64,000 nucleotides of DNA, taken from contig JAUJYZ010000208.1 of the NCBI GenBank assembly GCA_033675265.1, positions 1 through 64,000 of the forward strand, written 5' to 3'. The DNA comes from Actinostola sp. cb2023. Taxonomy: Eukaryota; Cnidaria; Anthozoa; Actiniaria; Actinostolidae. The notes beneath the pieces were generated by a model. The model did no database searches. It saw only the letters and a program-made list of their open reading frames with translations, and was not told the origin of the DNA. Below are positions 14,301-64,000 of the stretch, in pieces. The position numbers and the translations under genes are program-made. Numbering within the stretch: the first letter of the stretch is position 1; the number at the start of each line of letters is the position of its first letter.

Positions 14301-17300
14301 GCCGGTCTTGGTGCGCAACGCGGCGATGGACAATAACGAGATTGTCTGCTGGTTGGTGCACTGCCGGTCTTGGTGCGTAACGCGGCGATGGACAATAACG
14401 AGATTGTCTGCTGGTTGGTGCACTGCCGGTCTTGGTGCGTAACGCGGCGATGGACAATAACGAGATTGTCTGCTGCATGGTTGGAGCTCTGCCGGTCTTG
14501 GTGCGCAACGTGGCGATGGACAATAACGAGATTGTCTGCGCTGCATGGGTGGAGCTCTGCCGGTCTTGGTGCGCAACGCGGCGATGGACAATAACGAGAT
14601 TGTCTGCTGCATGGTTGGAGCTCTGCCGGACTTGGTGCGCAACGTGGCGATGGACAATAACGAGATTGTCTGCGCTGCATGGGTGGAGCTCTGCCGGTCT
14701 TGGTGCGCAACGAGACGATGGACAATAACGAGATTCTCTGCTGCCTTGGTGCACTGCCGGTCTTGGTGCTTAACGTGGCGATGGACAATAACGAGATTGT
14801 CTGCGCTGCATGGGTGGAGTTCTGCCGGTCTTGGTGCGCAACGCGGCGATGGACAATAACAAGATTGTCTGCTGGTTGGTGCACTGCCGGTCTTGGTGCG
14901 TAACGTGGCGATGGACAATAACGAGATTGTCTGCGCTGCATGGGTGGAGCTCTGCCGGTCTTGGTGCGCAACGCGGCGATGGACAATAACGAGATTGTCT
15001 GCTGCCTTGGTGCACTGCCGGTCTTGGTGCGTAACGTGGCGATGGACAATAACGAGATTGTCTGCGCTGCATGGGTGGAGCTCTGCCGGTCTTGGTGCGC
15101 AACGCGGCGATGGACAATAACGAGATTGTCTGCTGGTTGGTGCACTGCCGGTCTTGGTGCGCAACGTGGCGATGGACAATAACGGCGATTGTCTGGCAAT
15201 AACGGTCTTGCTGGTTGGTGCAACTGCCGGTCTTGGTGCGTAACGCGGCGATGGACAATAACGAGATTGTCTGCTGGTTGGTGCACTGCCGGTCTTGGTG
15301 CGTAACGCGGCGATGGACAATAACGAGATTGTCTGCTGCATGGTTGGAGCTCTGCCGGTCTTGGTGCGCAACGCGGCGATGGACAATAACGAGATTGTCT
15401 GCTGCATTGTTGCTGCCGGGTGAGCTCTGCCGGTCTTGGTGCGCAACGTGGCAATAACGAGATGCACTGCCGGTCTTGGTGCGTAACGCGGCGATGGACA
15501 ATAACGGTTGTCTGCTGCAAGCTCTGCCGGTCTTGGTGCGCAACGTGGCGATGGACAATAACGAGATTGTCTGCTGCATGGGTGGAGCTCTGCCGGTCTT
15601 GGTGCGCAACGTGGCGATGGACAATAACGAGATTGTCTGCTGCTGCATGGGTGGAGCGATGGACTGCCGGTCTTGGTGCGCAACGCGGCGATGGACAATA
15701 ACGAGATTGTCTGCTGGTTGGTGCACTGCCGGTCTTGGTGCGTAACGCGGCGATGGACAATAACGAGATAGTCTGCTGGTTGGTGCACTGCCGGTCTTGG
15801 TGCGTAACGCGGCGATGGACAATAACGAGATTGTCTGCTGCATGGTTGGAGCTCTGCCGGTCTTGGTGCGTAACGCGGCGATGGACAATAACGAGATAGT
15901 CTGCTGGTTGGTGCACTGCCGGTCTTGGTGCGTAACGCGGCGATGGACAATAACGAGATTGTCTGCTGCATGGTTGGAGCTCTGCCGGTCTTGGTGCGCA
16001 ACGTGGCGATGGACAATAACGAGATTGTCTGCGCTGCATGGGTGGAGCTCTGCCGGTCTTGGTGCGCAACGCGGCGATGGACAATAACGAGATTGTCTGC
16101 TGCTGGTTGGTGCACTGCCGGTCTTGGTGCGTAACGCGGTGATGGACAATAACGAGATTGTCTGCTGGTTGGTGCACTGCCGGTCTTGGTGCGCAACGCG
16201 GCGATGGACAATAACGAGATTGTCTGCTGGTTGGTGCACTGCCGGTCTTGGTGCGCAACGCGGCGATGGACAATAACGAGATTGTCTGCTGGTTGGTGCA
16301 CTGCCGGTCTTGGTGCGTAACGCGGCGATGGACAATAACGAGATTGTCTGCTGGTTGGTGCACTGCCGGTCTTGGTGCGCAACGCGGCGATGGACAATAA
16401 CGAGATTGTCTCTGCTGGTTGGTGCACTGCCGGTCTTGGTGCGTAACGTGGCGATGGACATTAACGAGATTGTCTGCTGGTTGGTGCACTGCCGGTCTTG
16501 GTGCGCAACGCGGCGATGGACAATAACGAGATTGTCTGCTGGTTGGTGCACTGCCGGTCTTGGTGCGTAACGCGGCGATGGACAATAACGAGATTGTCTG
16601 CTGGTTGGTGCACTGCCGGTCTTGGTGCGTAACGCGGCGATGGACAATAACGAGATAGTCTGCTGGTTGGTGCACTGCCGGTCTTGGTGCGTAACGCGGC
16701 GATGGACAATAACGAGATTGTCTGCTGCATGGTTGGAGCTCTGCCGGTCTTGGTGCGTAACGCGGCGATGGACAATAACGAGATAGTCTGCTGGTTGGTG
16801 CACTGCCGGTCTTGGTGCGTAATGCGGCGATGGACAATAACGAGATTGTCTGCTGCATGGTTGGAGCTCTGCCGGTCGTGGTGCGCAACGTGGCGATGGA
16901 CAATAACGAGATTGTCTGCGCTGCATGGGTGGAGCTCTGCCGGTCTTGGTGCGCAACGCGGCGATGGACAATAACGAGATTGTCTGCTGGTTGGTACACT
17001 GCCGGTCTTGGTGCGTAACGCGGTGATGGACAATAACGAGATTGTCTCTGCTGGTTGGTGCACTGCCGGTCTTGGTGCGCAACGCGGCGATGGACAATAA
17101 CGAGATTGTCTGCTGGTTGGTGCACTGCCGGTCTTGGTGCGCAACGCGGCGATGGACAATAACGAGATTGTCTGCTGGTTGGTGCACTGCCGGTCTTGGT
17201 GCGTAACGCGGCGATGGACAATGACGAGATTGTCAGCGCTGCATGGGTGGAGCTCTGCCGGTCTTGGTGCGCAACGAGACGATGGACAATAACGAGATTC

Positions 17301-17716
17301 TCTGCTGCCTTGGTGCACTGCCGGTCTTGGTGCTTAACGTGGCGATGGACAATAACGAGATTGTCTGCGCTGCATGGGTGGAGCTCTGCCGGTCTTGGTG
17401 CGTAACGCGGCGATGGACAATAACGAAATTGTCTGCTGGTTGGTGCACTGCCGGTCTTGGTGCGCAACGTGGCGATGGACAATAACGAGATTGTCTGCGC
17501 TGCATGGGTGGAGCTCTGCCGGTCTTGGTGCGTAACGCGGCGATGGACAATAACGAAATTGTCTGCTGGTTGGTGCACTGCCGGTCTTGGTGCGCAACGT
17601 GGCGATGGACAATAACGAGATTGTCTGCGCTGCATGGGTGGAGCTCTGCCGGTCTTGGTGCGCAACGCGGCGATGCACAATAACGAGATTGTCTGCTGGT
17701 TGGTGCACTGCCTGTC
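8383..17716 (+). repeat. 9.3-kb satellite of 62-68-bp units
   Basis: About 145 copies of a core ending gatggacaataacgagattg then tctgctgg, with a 62-bp form (ttggtgcactgccggtctt) and 67/68-bp forms (gctgcatgggtggagctctg). Higher-order structure is visible: a block near 13262 recurs 1366 bp later (14628) with the same private variants (cggacttggtg, gattctctgctgcc, aataacaagattg). Scrambled junction units cluster at 10580-10860, 11560-12280 and 15180-15680. It lies downstream of the chitin synthase gene. Confidence 0.97.
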
Positions 17717-17752
17717 TAGATGCGCACCCCCCCGGGGGGGGGGGGGGGGGGG

Positions 17753-18085
17753 GGTACTCCCTTTGTCCAAGTGGTAGGGGTGATCGGCGGTCCTTTTAGG
17801 GTTGAAAATATTTCCTGTGTGTACCTTTTAGGGTTCCGACACAAAAGTCAGTTACGTAACACAAGTCCGTACCTTTTAGGGTCAATTGAAAGAACAGAAG
17901 AAAGATATTGTCCAGGCACTGATTAAACGATATCAGCACAATCACTTTTTCGCCATATATGGCCGTATCTTTAAGGGGTCGAAATGAACATGGCTTCAAC
18001 AGCTCTTGTAATTTATGCGTACCTTTTAGGGCCGTTTTCAAAACCGACCGCCGATCACCCCTACCACTTGGACAAAGGGAGTACC
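17753..18085. mobile_element. MITE-like element with 38-bp terminal inverted repeats
   Basis: Termini ggtactccctttgtccaagt... and its inverse at 18048-18085 match over 38 bases. Inside are four copies of tccttttaggg/accttttaggg. The left end abuts a C7G21 run (17727-17754) that joins it to the satellite. No transposase coding and no clear target duplication. Confidence 0.75.
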
Positions 18086-18088
18086 TAC

Positions 18089-19230
18089 CAAATAAGCACC
18101 CAAGTAAGGCTTGTCTTACTGCATATATCTAGGTACTATCTAGGTGTATCAAAGCACCCAAGTAAGGCTTGTCTTACTGCATATATCTAGGTACTATCTA
18201 GGTGTATCAAAGCACCCAAGTAAGGCTTGTCTTACTGCATATATCTAGGTACTATCTAGGTGTATCAAAGCACCCAAGTAAGGCTTGTCTTACTGCATAT
18301 ATCTAGGTACTATCTAGGTGTATCAAAGCACCCAAGTAAGGCTTGTCTTACTGCATATATCTAGGTACTATCTAGGTGTATCAAAGCACCCAAGTAAGGC
18401 TTGTCTTACTGCATATATCTAGGTACTATCTAGGTGTATCAAAGCACCCAAGTAAGGCTTGTCTTACTGCATATATCTAGGTACTATCTAGGTGTATCAA
18501 AGCACCCAAGTAAGGCTTGTCTTACTGCATATATCTAGGTACTATCTAGGTGTATCAAAGCACCCAAGTAAGGCTTGTCTTACTGCATATATCTAGGTAC
18601 TATCTAGGTGTATCAAAGCACCCAAGTAAGGCTTGTCATACTGCATATATCTAGGTCCTATCTAGGTGTATCAAAGCACCCAAGTAAGGCTTGTCTTACT
18701 GCATATATCTAGGTACTATCTAGGTGTATCAAAGCACCCAAGTAAGGCTTGTCTTACTGCATATATCTAGGTACTATCTAAGTGTATCAAAGCACCCAAG
18801 TAAGGCTTGTCATACTGCATATATCTAGGTACTATCTAGGTGTATCAAAGCACCCAAGTAAGGCTTGTCTTACTGCATATATCTAGGTACTATCTAGGTG
18901 TATCAAAGCACCCAAGTAAGGCTTGTCTTACTGCATATATCTAGGTACTATCTAGGTGTATCAAAGCACCCAAGTAAGGCTTGTCATACTGCATATATCT
19001 AGGTACTATCTAGGTGTATCAAAGCACCCAAGTAAGGCTTGTCTTACTGCATATATCTAGGTACTATCTAGGTGTGTATCAAAGCACCCAAGTAAGGCTT
19101 GTCTTACTGCATATATCTAGGTACTATCTAGGTGTATCAAAGCACCCAAGTAAGGCTTGTCTTACTGCATATATCTAGGTACTATCTAGGTGTATCAAAG
19201 CACCCAAGTAAGGCTTGTCATACTGCATAT
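18089..19230 (+). repeat. 58-bp satellite
   Basis: About 19 near-identical 58-bp units (caaagcacccaagtaaggct, tactgcatatatctaggtac). Interrupted on the right by a MITE; the last fragment of the repeat resumes at 19553 (tactatctaggtgtatcaaa). Confidence 0.96.
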
Positions 19231-19232
19231 AT

Positions 19233-19412
19233 CTACAATCTTCGACAAAAGTGTTGGGACAGTTTGACCTTACAGTGTGCAAAAGAAATACCCTCCCCCC
19301 CCCCCCCTTCCCCCATTGCAATGTTGATTTGTTTGATTTGTTTTGGAATTTTCAATTTCTTTCTGCCGAGCACTTTCCTGCTAAACAACATTGTTTTGGG
19401 GGGAGTGGAGGG

Positions 19413-19452
<40 letters not shown>

Positions 19453-19552
19453 ATAAGGTTACACAAAGGCAAAAGTCTTGCCTATCAGTTCATAACATTA
19501 AAAAATTGAATTTATAACATGGTATCCCAAGTACTTTTGTCGATGATTGTAG
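19233..19552. mobile_element. Mariner/Tc1-like MITE inserted in the 58-bp satellite
   Basis: Inverted ends caatcttcgacaaaagt and its near-inverse acttttgtcgatgattg are flanked by TA on both sides, within an otherwise continuous satellite unit. This fits a TA target duplication. The interior holds a C13 run (19295-19307) and a run of 33 G (19416-19448). No transposase. Confidence 0.75.
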
Positions 19553-19639
19553 GTACGTACTATCTAGGTGTATCAAAAGGTGTCGTCTGTCAAAAGGACT
19601 CAAAACTACTCGACAAGATCGAAAAGGTTCATGGATAAT

Positions 19640-20140
19640 ATTGCTTTTAGTCCTGGCTATTGTTCTATTGTTCTATTGTAGTTCTATGATTGTTTTTACA
19701 TAAAGGTCATGCAGGTCTTCGTGTAGCTGCACAAAAGTCCTGGCTATTGTTCTATTGTAGTTCTATGTATTGTTTTTACATAAAGGTCAGGTCTTCGTGT
19801 AGCTGCACAAAAGTCCTGGCTATTGTTCTATTGTAGTTCTATGTATTGTTTTTACATAAAGGTCAGGTCTTCGTGTAGCTGCACAAAAGTCCTGGCTATT
19901 GTTCTATTGTCGTTCTATATGTGTTGTTTTTACATAAAGGTCATGCAGGTCTTCGTGTAGCGGCACAAAAGTCCTGGCTATTGTTCTATTGTTCTATTGT
20001 AGTTCTATGTATTGTTTTTACATAAAGGTCATGCAGGTCTTCGTGTAGCGGCACAAAAGTCCTGGCTATTGTTCTATTGTAGTTTTATATGTACTGTTTT
20101 TACATTCAAAGAAAAAACAATAGCCAGGACAATTTATGCA
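19640..20140 (+). repeat. About 95-bp tandem repeat downstream of the gene
   Basis: Five diverged copies (aaagtcctggctattgttct, gtttttacataaaggtca, gtcttcgtgtagctgcac) followed by one inverted partial copy (acaatagccaggac) at 20115-20140. Related sequence lies at 47205-47375. Confidence 0.88.
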
Positions 20141-20545
20141 GCTACATAAAGACCTTGCCAGTTTTCAACATCACGAAGGCAGGTACACTAGCAGAGTGTC
20201 TATAACGGTACAAATGGTTCTACGAAACTCTTCTTTTTCACCTACAACGTTTTTTGAAACAGTTACAGCCATTCTCATCAAGGTTGTCTGTGTCGTAACT
20301 GTCGCGTGACTGAGACTAAAGCGCTTGATAAAGAAGTTATCGTAATAATTTTCAGATGCAGTACTGATGAACATGTAGGTGTAAATAGGAATGGAAATCT
20401 GATGCATGCAGAAATGACTATCTTTGCGAAGAATGAACCAGTGTTTATCACGTGACAATATTAATGAGGACGACTGCGCATGTGCAGTGACGTAATTCAT
20501 ACAATGTGCGGTGTTGCGGTGCTATTGTACTCAGACAGACTATCT
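20141..20545. other. Region 3' of the chitin synthase stop codon
   Basis: About 400 bases with no tandem repeat. It should contain the 3' UTR and polyadenylation site; apart from the AATAAA overlapping the coding end, no obvious signal was seen. Confidence 0.4.
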
Positions 20546-61175
<40,630 letters not shown>

Positions 61176-61202
61176 CTAAGAGAGATGGCATGGTTTACGG
61201 TA

Positions 61203-61406
61203 AGTACTTCATGTAAGCCCACTTGAAATGGTCTCTATTCTTTATAGCCGTTCTATTTGAAGTTTTTGTATTATCTGTCACAATTGGCAATGTGCGTACT
61301 TATACTACATTGAAAAGATGAACAAATTGTGACAGATAATACAAAAACTTCAAAAGAACGGCTATAAAGAATAGAGTCAATTTCAAGTGGGCTTACATGA
61401 AGTACT
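61203..61406. mobile_element. Fold-back 28 bases upstream of window exon 1
   Basis: Arms 61203-61286 and 61324-61406 are near-perfect inverted copies (agtacttcatgtaagcccac and its inverse) around a 37-base loop. It lies in the upstream intron where a branch point and polypyrimidine tract are expected. MITE-like. Confidence 0.8.
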
Positions 61407-61561
61407 AGCCTGGTTTACAGTGTCAAGACCGAGTAAATTGGTAACAAAATCAGGCCACATTGTCACCAACAAAGAGCACAAAACAAACGTCTCCAGTCTA
61501 CTTTGTGCAACACGTTGCAACGTGCCGGAATGGAAAACGTTGCAAGTTGTGCTCTTGAGTG

Positions 61562-61678
61562 GTAATCAATTAATCAATCAATTAATCAACCAAACAATCA
61601 ATCAATCAATCGAACAATCAACCAAACAATCAATCAATCAATCAACTAAACAATCAATCAATCAATCAATCGATCAAT
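61562..61678 (+). repeat. ATCA/ACCA tetranucleotide microsatellite
   Basis: Irregular run of aatc/aacc units (atcaatcaatcaac). Confidence 0.93.
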
Positions 61679-61798
61679 ATCTTATTTACCCAAATAACGC
61701 CTAGGAGCATAGCTAATACGCACACCAACGTCATACAGCTCGCAACACAACAATGCTGCGCGAACGGTTACACGACGTTGTTGCCCATGTGCTTGGCC

Positions 61799-62719
61799 TT
61801 AAGGACGTTCGCGGGCAAAAAAACTATGCATGTTTTTTCCTGAAACTTCGTATGGTGAAATATGATCATTATAGAAGCTAATTGAGCAAATAAAAAATGG
61901 GGGTCACCGACTTCGCTATGGAGCCAGATTGCTTCAAAGTATACCCTTTATGTTTTGATAAAACACGTCTTGACACATTGAGAATCTAGCGTGGATTAAA
62001 TGCACGCTGCATTCTACACTCTCACGTGGATTAGATTCCCAGAGGGGGGTAGTCTCAATAGCCTAGTACATGACCCCAGATATGTCATGCCCGGATGTTG
62101 TCATGCCAACAATTAATGTCATGCATATTAATATAACTTAACAGCAAATGCAGTCAGAGAAAAAACATAAAAATCCTATTCGCGAGCAAATATTTCATTT
62201 TTCTGATCGAAAATTACGTTCGTTAAATCCACGGAAAGTCGAGAATGACAGGTATTTATTTGTAGAAAAACTAAAAGGATTGCAAAAATTTTCCTCAAAT
62301 GGCTATCTAAGAGTTTATAGAATAAAATTCTGATTGTGTACAAAGATTTGTGAATATATAGAAACAACCTGTAGTTTTTGGCTCATATTTACAGTCACCA
62401 CGTAGCCATCGACGACTCTTTCGCGTGAAGGTAGATTGAAGTTTTCATCTAAATTCGTGTTTTTATCCAAATCTATCCATGTTTTTTTCTTTAAATTTGG
62501 TACATGGGGAGCTTTTATGATTCTTTGTAAAATCTCAAATTAAAAAATGGGGGTCACCGATATCGTTCTCGAGATATTAGCCGATGAAAATCGTCTACGT
62601 AACATGCGTGACTGGCTGCCATCTTGGACGTGAGGAAAGAAGACTGGACCGAGATGATTCGAACCTTGATTTTATGCGCAGAAAAGATGCGCGTGAACAA
62701 TGCGCGCGAACGTCCTTAA
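61799..62719. mobile_element. piggyBac-like non-autonomous element, TTAA-flanked
   Basis: TTAA at 61799-61802 is followed by GGACGTTCGCG. The other end is the exact inverse, CGCGAACGTCC, followed by TTAA (62716-62719). TTAA target duplication with short terminal inverted repeats is the piggyBac signature. The interior (about 0.9 kb) has no transposase; it holds two direct copies of aaaaaatgggggtcaccga (61892 and 62542). Confidence 0.75.
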
Positions 62720-62729
62720 GTTACAGATA

Positions 62730-62945
62730 CACGGTGTAACATTGCGCACGATATTGCTGGCAATATGATTACATCGTATATCTCTGCAAACTTATTGAAG
62801 TACAATGTGATCATACTACTTCTGGAACATTGCGTGCAATTTTGCTGGCAATATGATTGCAGCGTGTGTCCACCTCTGCAATTGTCGTGGCCAAGGTTGA
62901 AGTACAATGCGATCCTACTTCTGGAATATTGCGCATGTTCAAAAC
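62730..62945 (+). repeat. Two diverged copies of an about 105-bp repeat
   Basis: gctggcaatatgattaca / gctggcaatatgattgca, ttgaagtacaatg[tc]gatc and ctacttctggaa[ct]attgcg occur twice in order. Confidence 0.75.
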
Positions 62946-63104
62946 AAAAATACACGAACAAATAGAGTTGAGAGAGAGAAAGCGATGGGCTCATCTATCT
63001 TCTCCCATCCCACTACACTGTCCGCGCCGGGTTATTTTAAAACTCTACTCGAGAGCCAGCTGTCAGACAATCAGTATCGAAGAAGATCAATGGCTAGCTA
63101 ACGA

Positions 63105-63436
63105 GTCACATACCCATATCTTTAGTTAGACTATCAGTATCACATACCCATATCTTTAGTTAGACTATCAGTATCACATACCCATATCTTTAGTTAGACT
63201 ATCAGTATCACATACCCATATCTTTAGTTAGACTATCAGTATCACATACCCATATCTTTAGTTAGACTATCAGTATCACATACCCATATCTTTAGTTAGA
63301 CTATCAGTATCACATACCCATATCTTTAGTTAGACTATCAGTATCACATACCCATATCTTTAGTTAGACTATCAGTATCACATACCCATATCTTTAGTTA
63401 GACTATCAGTATCACATACCCATATCTTTAGTTAAG
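63105..63436 (+). repeat. 34-bp satellite
   Basis: About ten near-perfect 34-bp copies (actatcagtatcacataccc, then atatctttagttag). Confidence 0.97.
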
Positions 63437-64000
63437 AAGTCAAGTGACGTGTTCACACGTGACGCGTAGATGGGTAGAACTTCCCGTATGGCACGTGCAC
63501 GATAAACACTAAAACATCCAGGTGAACAGAGCACAGAACCAAGTACATGATTGGCTACCTGACAGAAATAATGCACAATAGCTAATTAATATATCATCAA
63601 TATCAACCTTATCATCATCCGCCGCCCATCATCATCATCAGCAAGCAGTAGCCGCAATCACTAGGGCCTTTAGATCGAGGATGGCGACGCCGGGGACAAC
63701 GTGAGAGAAATAAAAACCCTAAGTCAACTATTGTTTTTCTAATTTAATGTTTGTCTTGAATTTCGCTATATAATTTGTACCCTGGCTTCAGAGTTGCGTA
63801 TTTGTACCTTACATCGCCAGGGATTGATTGCAAACCAGCTCGACACTAGAGTTTCTGTTTTAACAAACAGAACAGCTTCATCTGTACTTCGTCCAGTTAT
63901 AAACCAAACAGAAGGTGACGAGTGCAAGTGCGGGAGAAGTGCAGTAAAGGAAACGAATTTCCACAATTATCTTGACCGCTCTCAGTTCTTCCTGCAAGAA
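63437..64000. other. No feature recognised at the right edge
   Basis: Mixed sequence with a short atc/atcatc run near 63600-63640. A 66-codon minus-strand ORF (63966-63766) has no recognised domain; it does not look like the missing chitin synthase exon. Confidence 0.4.

Noticed and set aside
8315..17770. ORFs of 821 to 2311 codons on the minus strand
   Set aside because: They are translations of a 62-68-bp satellite, overlap in several frames, and have no domain or splice structure.
17780..18035. Telomere-like repeats (ccttttaggg)
   Set aside because: Four scattered copies of a longer word inside a TIR element, not a TTAGGG tandem array.
63105..63436. Regular 34-bp repeats resembling a CRISPR array
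   Set aside because: Head-to-tail units without spacers, in an animal genome; a plain tandem repeat. The same applies to the 58-, 41- and 97-bp arrays.
63766..63966. Missing upstream chitin synthase exon
   Set aside because: The encoded peptide lacks any motif expected before EDRW, and no phase-compatible donor was found.

Overview
Eukaryotic, animal nuclear DNA. The window is AT-rich and gene-poor, with GT-AG introns, long tandem arrays, a poly(A)-tailed LINE, a Penelope-like element, MITE-like fold-backs and one interpretable host gene. The host gene is an animal chitin synthase with a SAM domain. Together with the L1/Tx1-like and Penelope-like retroelements this fits an invertebrate, most plausibly a cnidarian such as an anthozoan. 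The organism is an inference; the sequence contains no species marker.

Host gene. The 3' part of a chitin synthase lies on the minus strand. Ten exons between 61175 and 20546 were traced by hand; all join in frame at GT-AG sites and end in a TGA. They encode the end of the catalytic core (EDRW and QRRRW), a transmembrane cluster, the SWGTRE motif, a Ser/Pro linker, a SAM domain, further transmembrane segments and a basic tail. Upstream exons lie beyond the right edge or were not recognised. Nearly every intron over 300 bp is filled by its own tandem repeat, often right up to the splice sites.

Intron 8 (20929-40867, about 19.9 kb) is a nest of mobile DNA. A 27-bp minisatellite (21148-24490) is interrupted by a block of about 16 kb (24491-40562), after which the same minisatellite resumes (40566-40785). 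The block begins with CGTTTCCCTAA and ends with its inverse TTAGGGAAACG. It contains an intact two-intron gene for a superfamily 3 (SF3) helicase (+, 33350-36460) and, convergent to it, an intact tyrosine recombinase gene (-, 37864-39591) with an N-terminal C2H2 finger and a C-terminal Myb/SANT-like domain. Upstream of the recombinase is a dense cluster of GGAAC/GTTCC palindromes; four more copies of the motif lie just inside the opposite end. I read this as a possible YR/SF3 mobile element whose family I cannot name. The same block carries a 97-bp satellite in two opposed orientations, a 5'-truncated LINE with a target-site duplication, a Penelope-like element with hammerhead-like motifs, and a 108-bp satellite.

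Left of the gene (1-20.5 kb) there is a hAT-like remnant at the extreme left, a mostly featureless 8 kb, a 9.3-kb array of 62-68-bp units, a TIR element, a 58-bp array, a mariner-like MITE and a further tandem array. Right of the last recognised exon (61.2-64 kb) there are a fold-back at the splice acceptor, a piggyBac-like MITE flanked by TTAA and a 34-bp array. No rRNA, complete tRNA or CRISPR array was seen.
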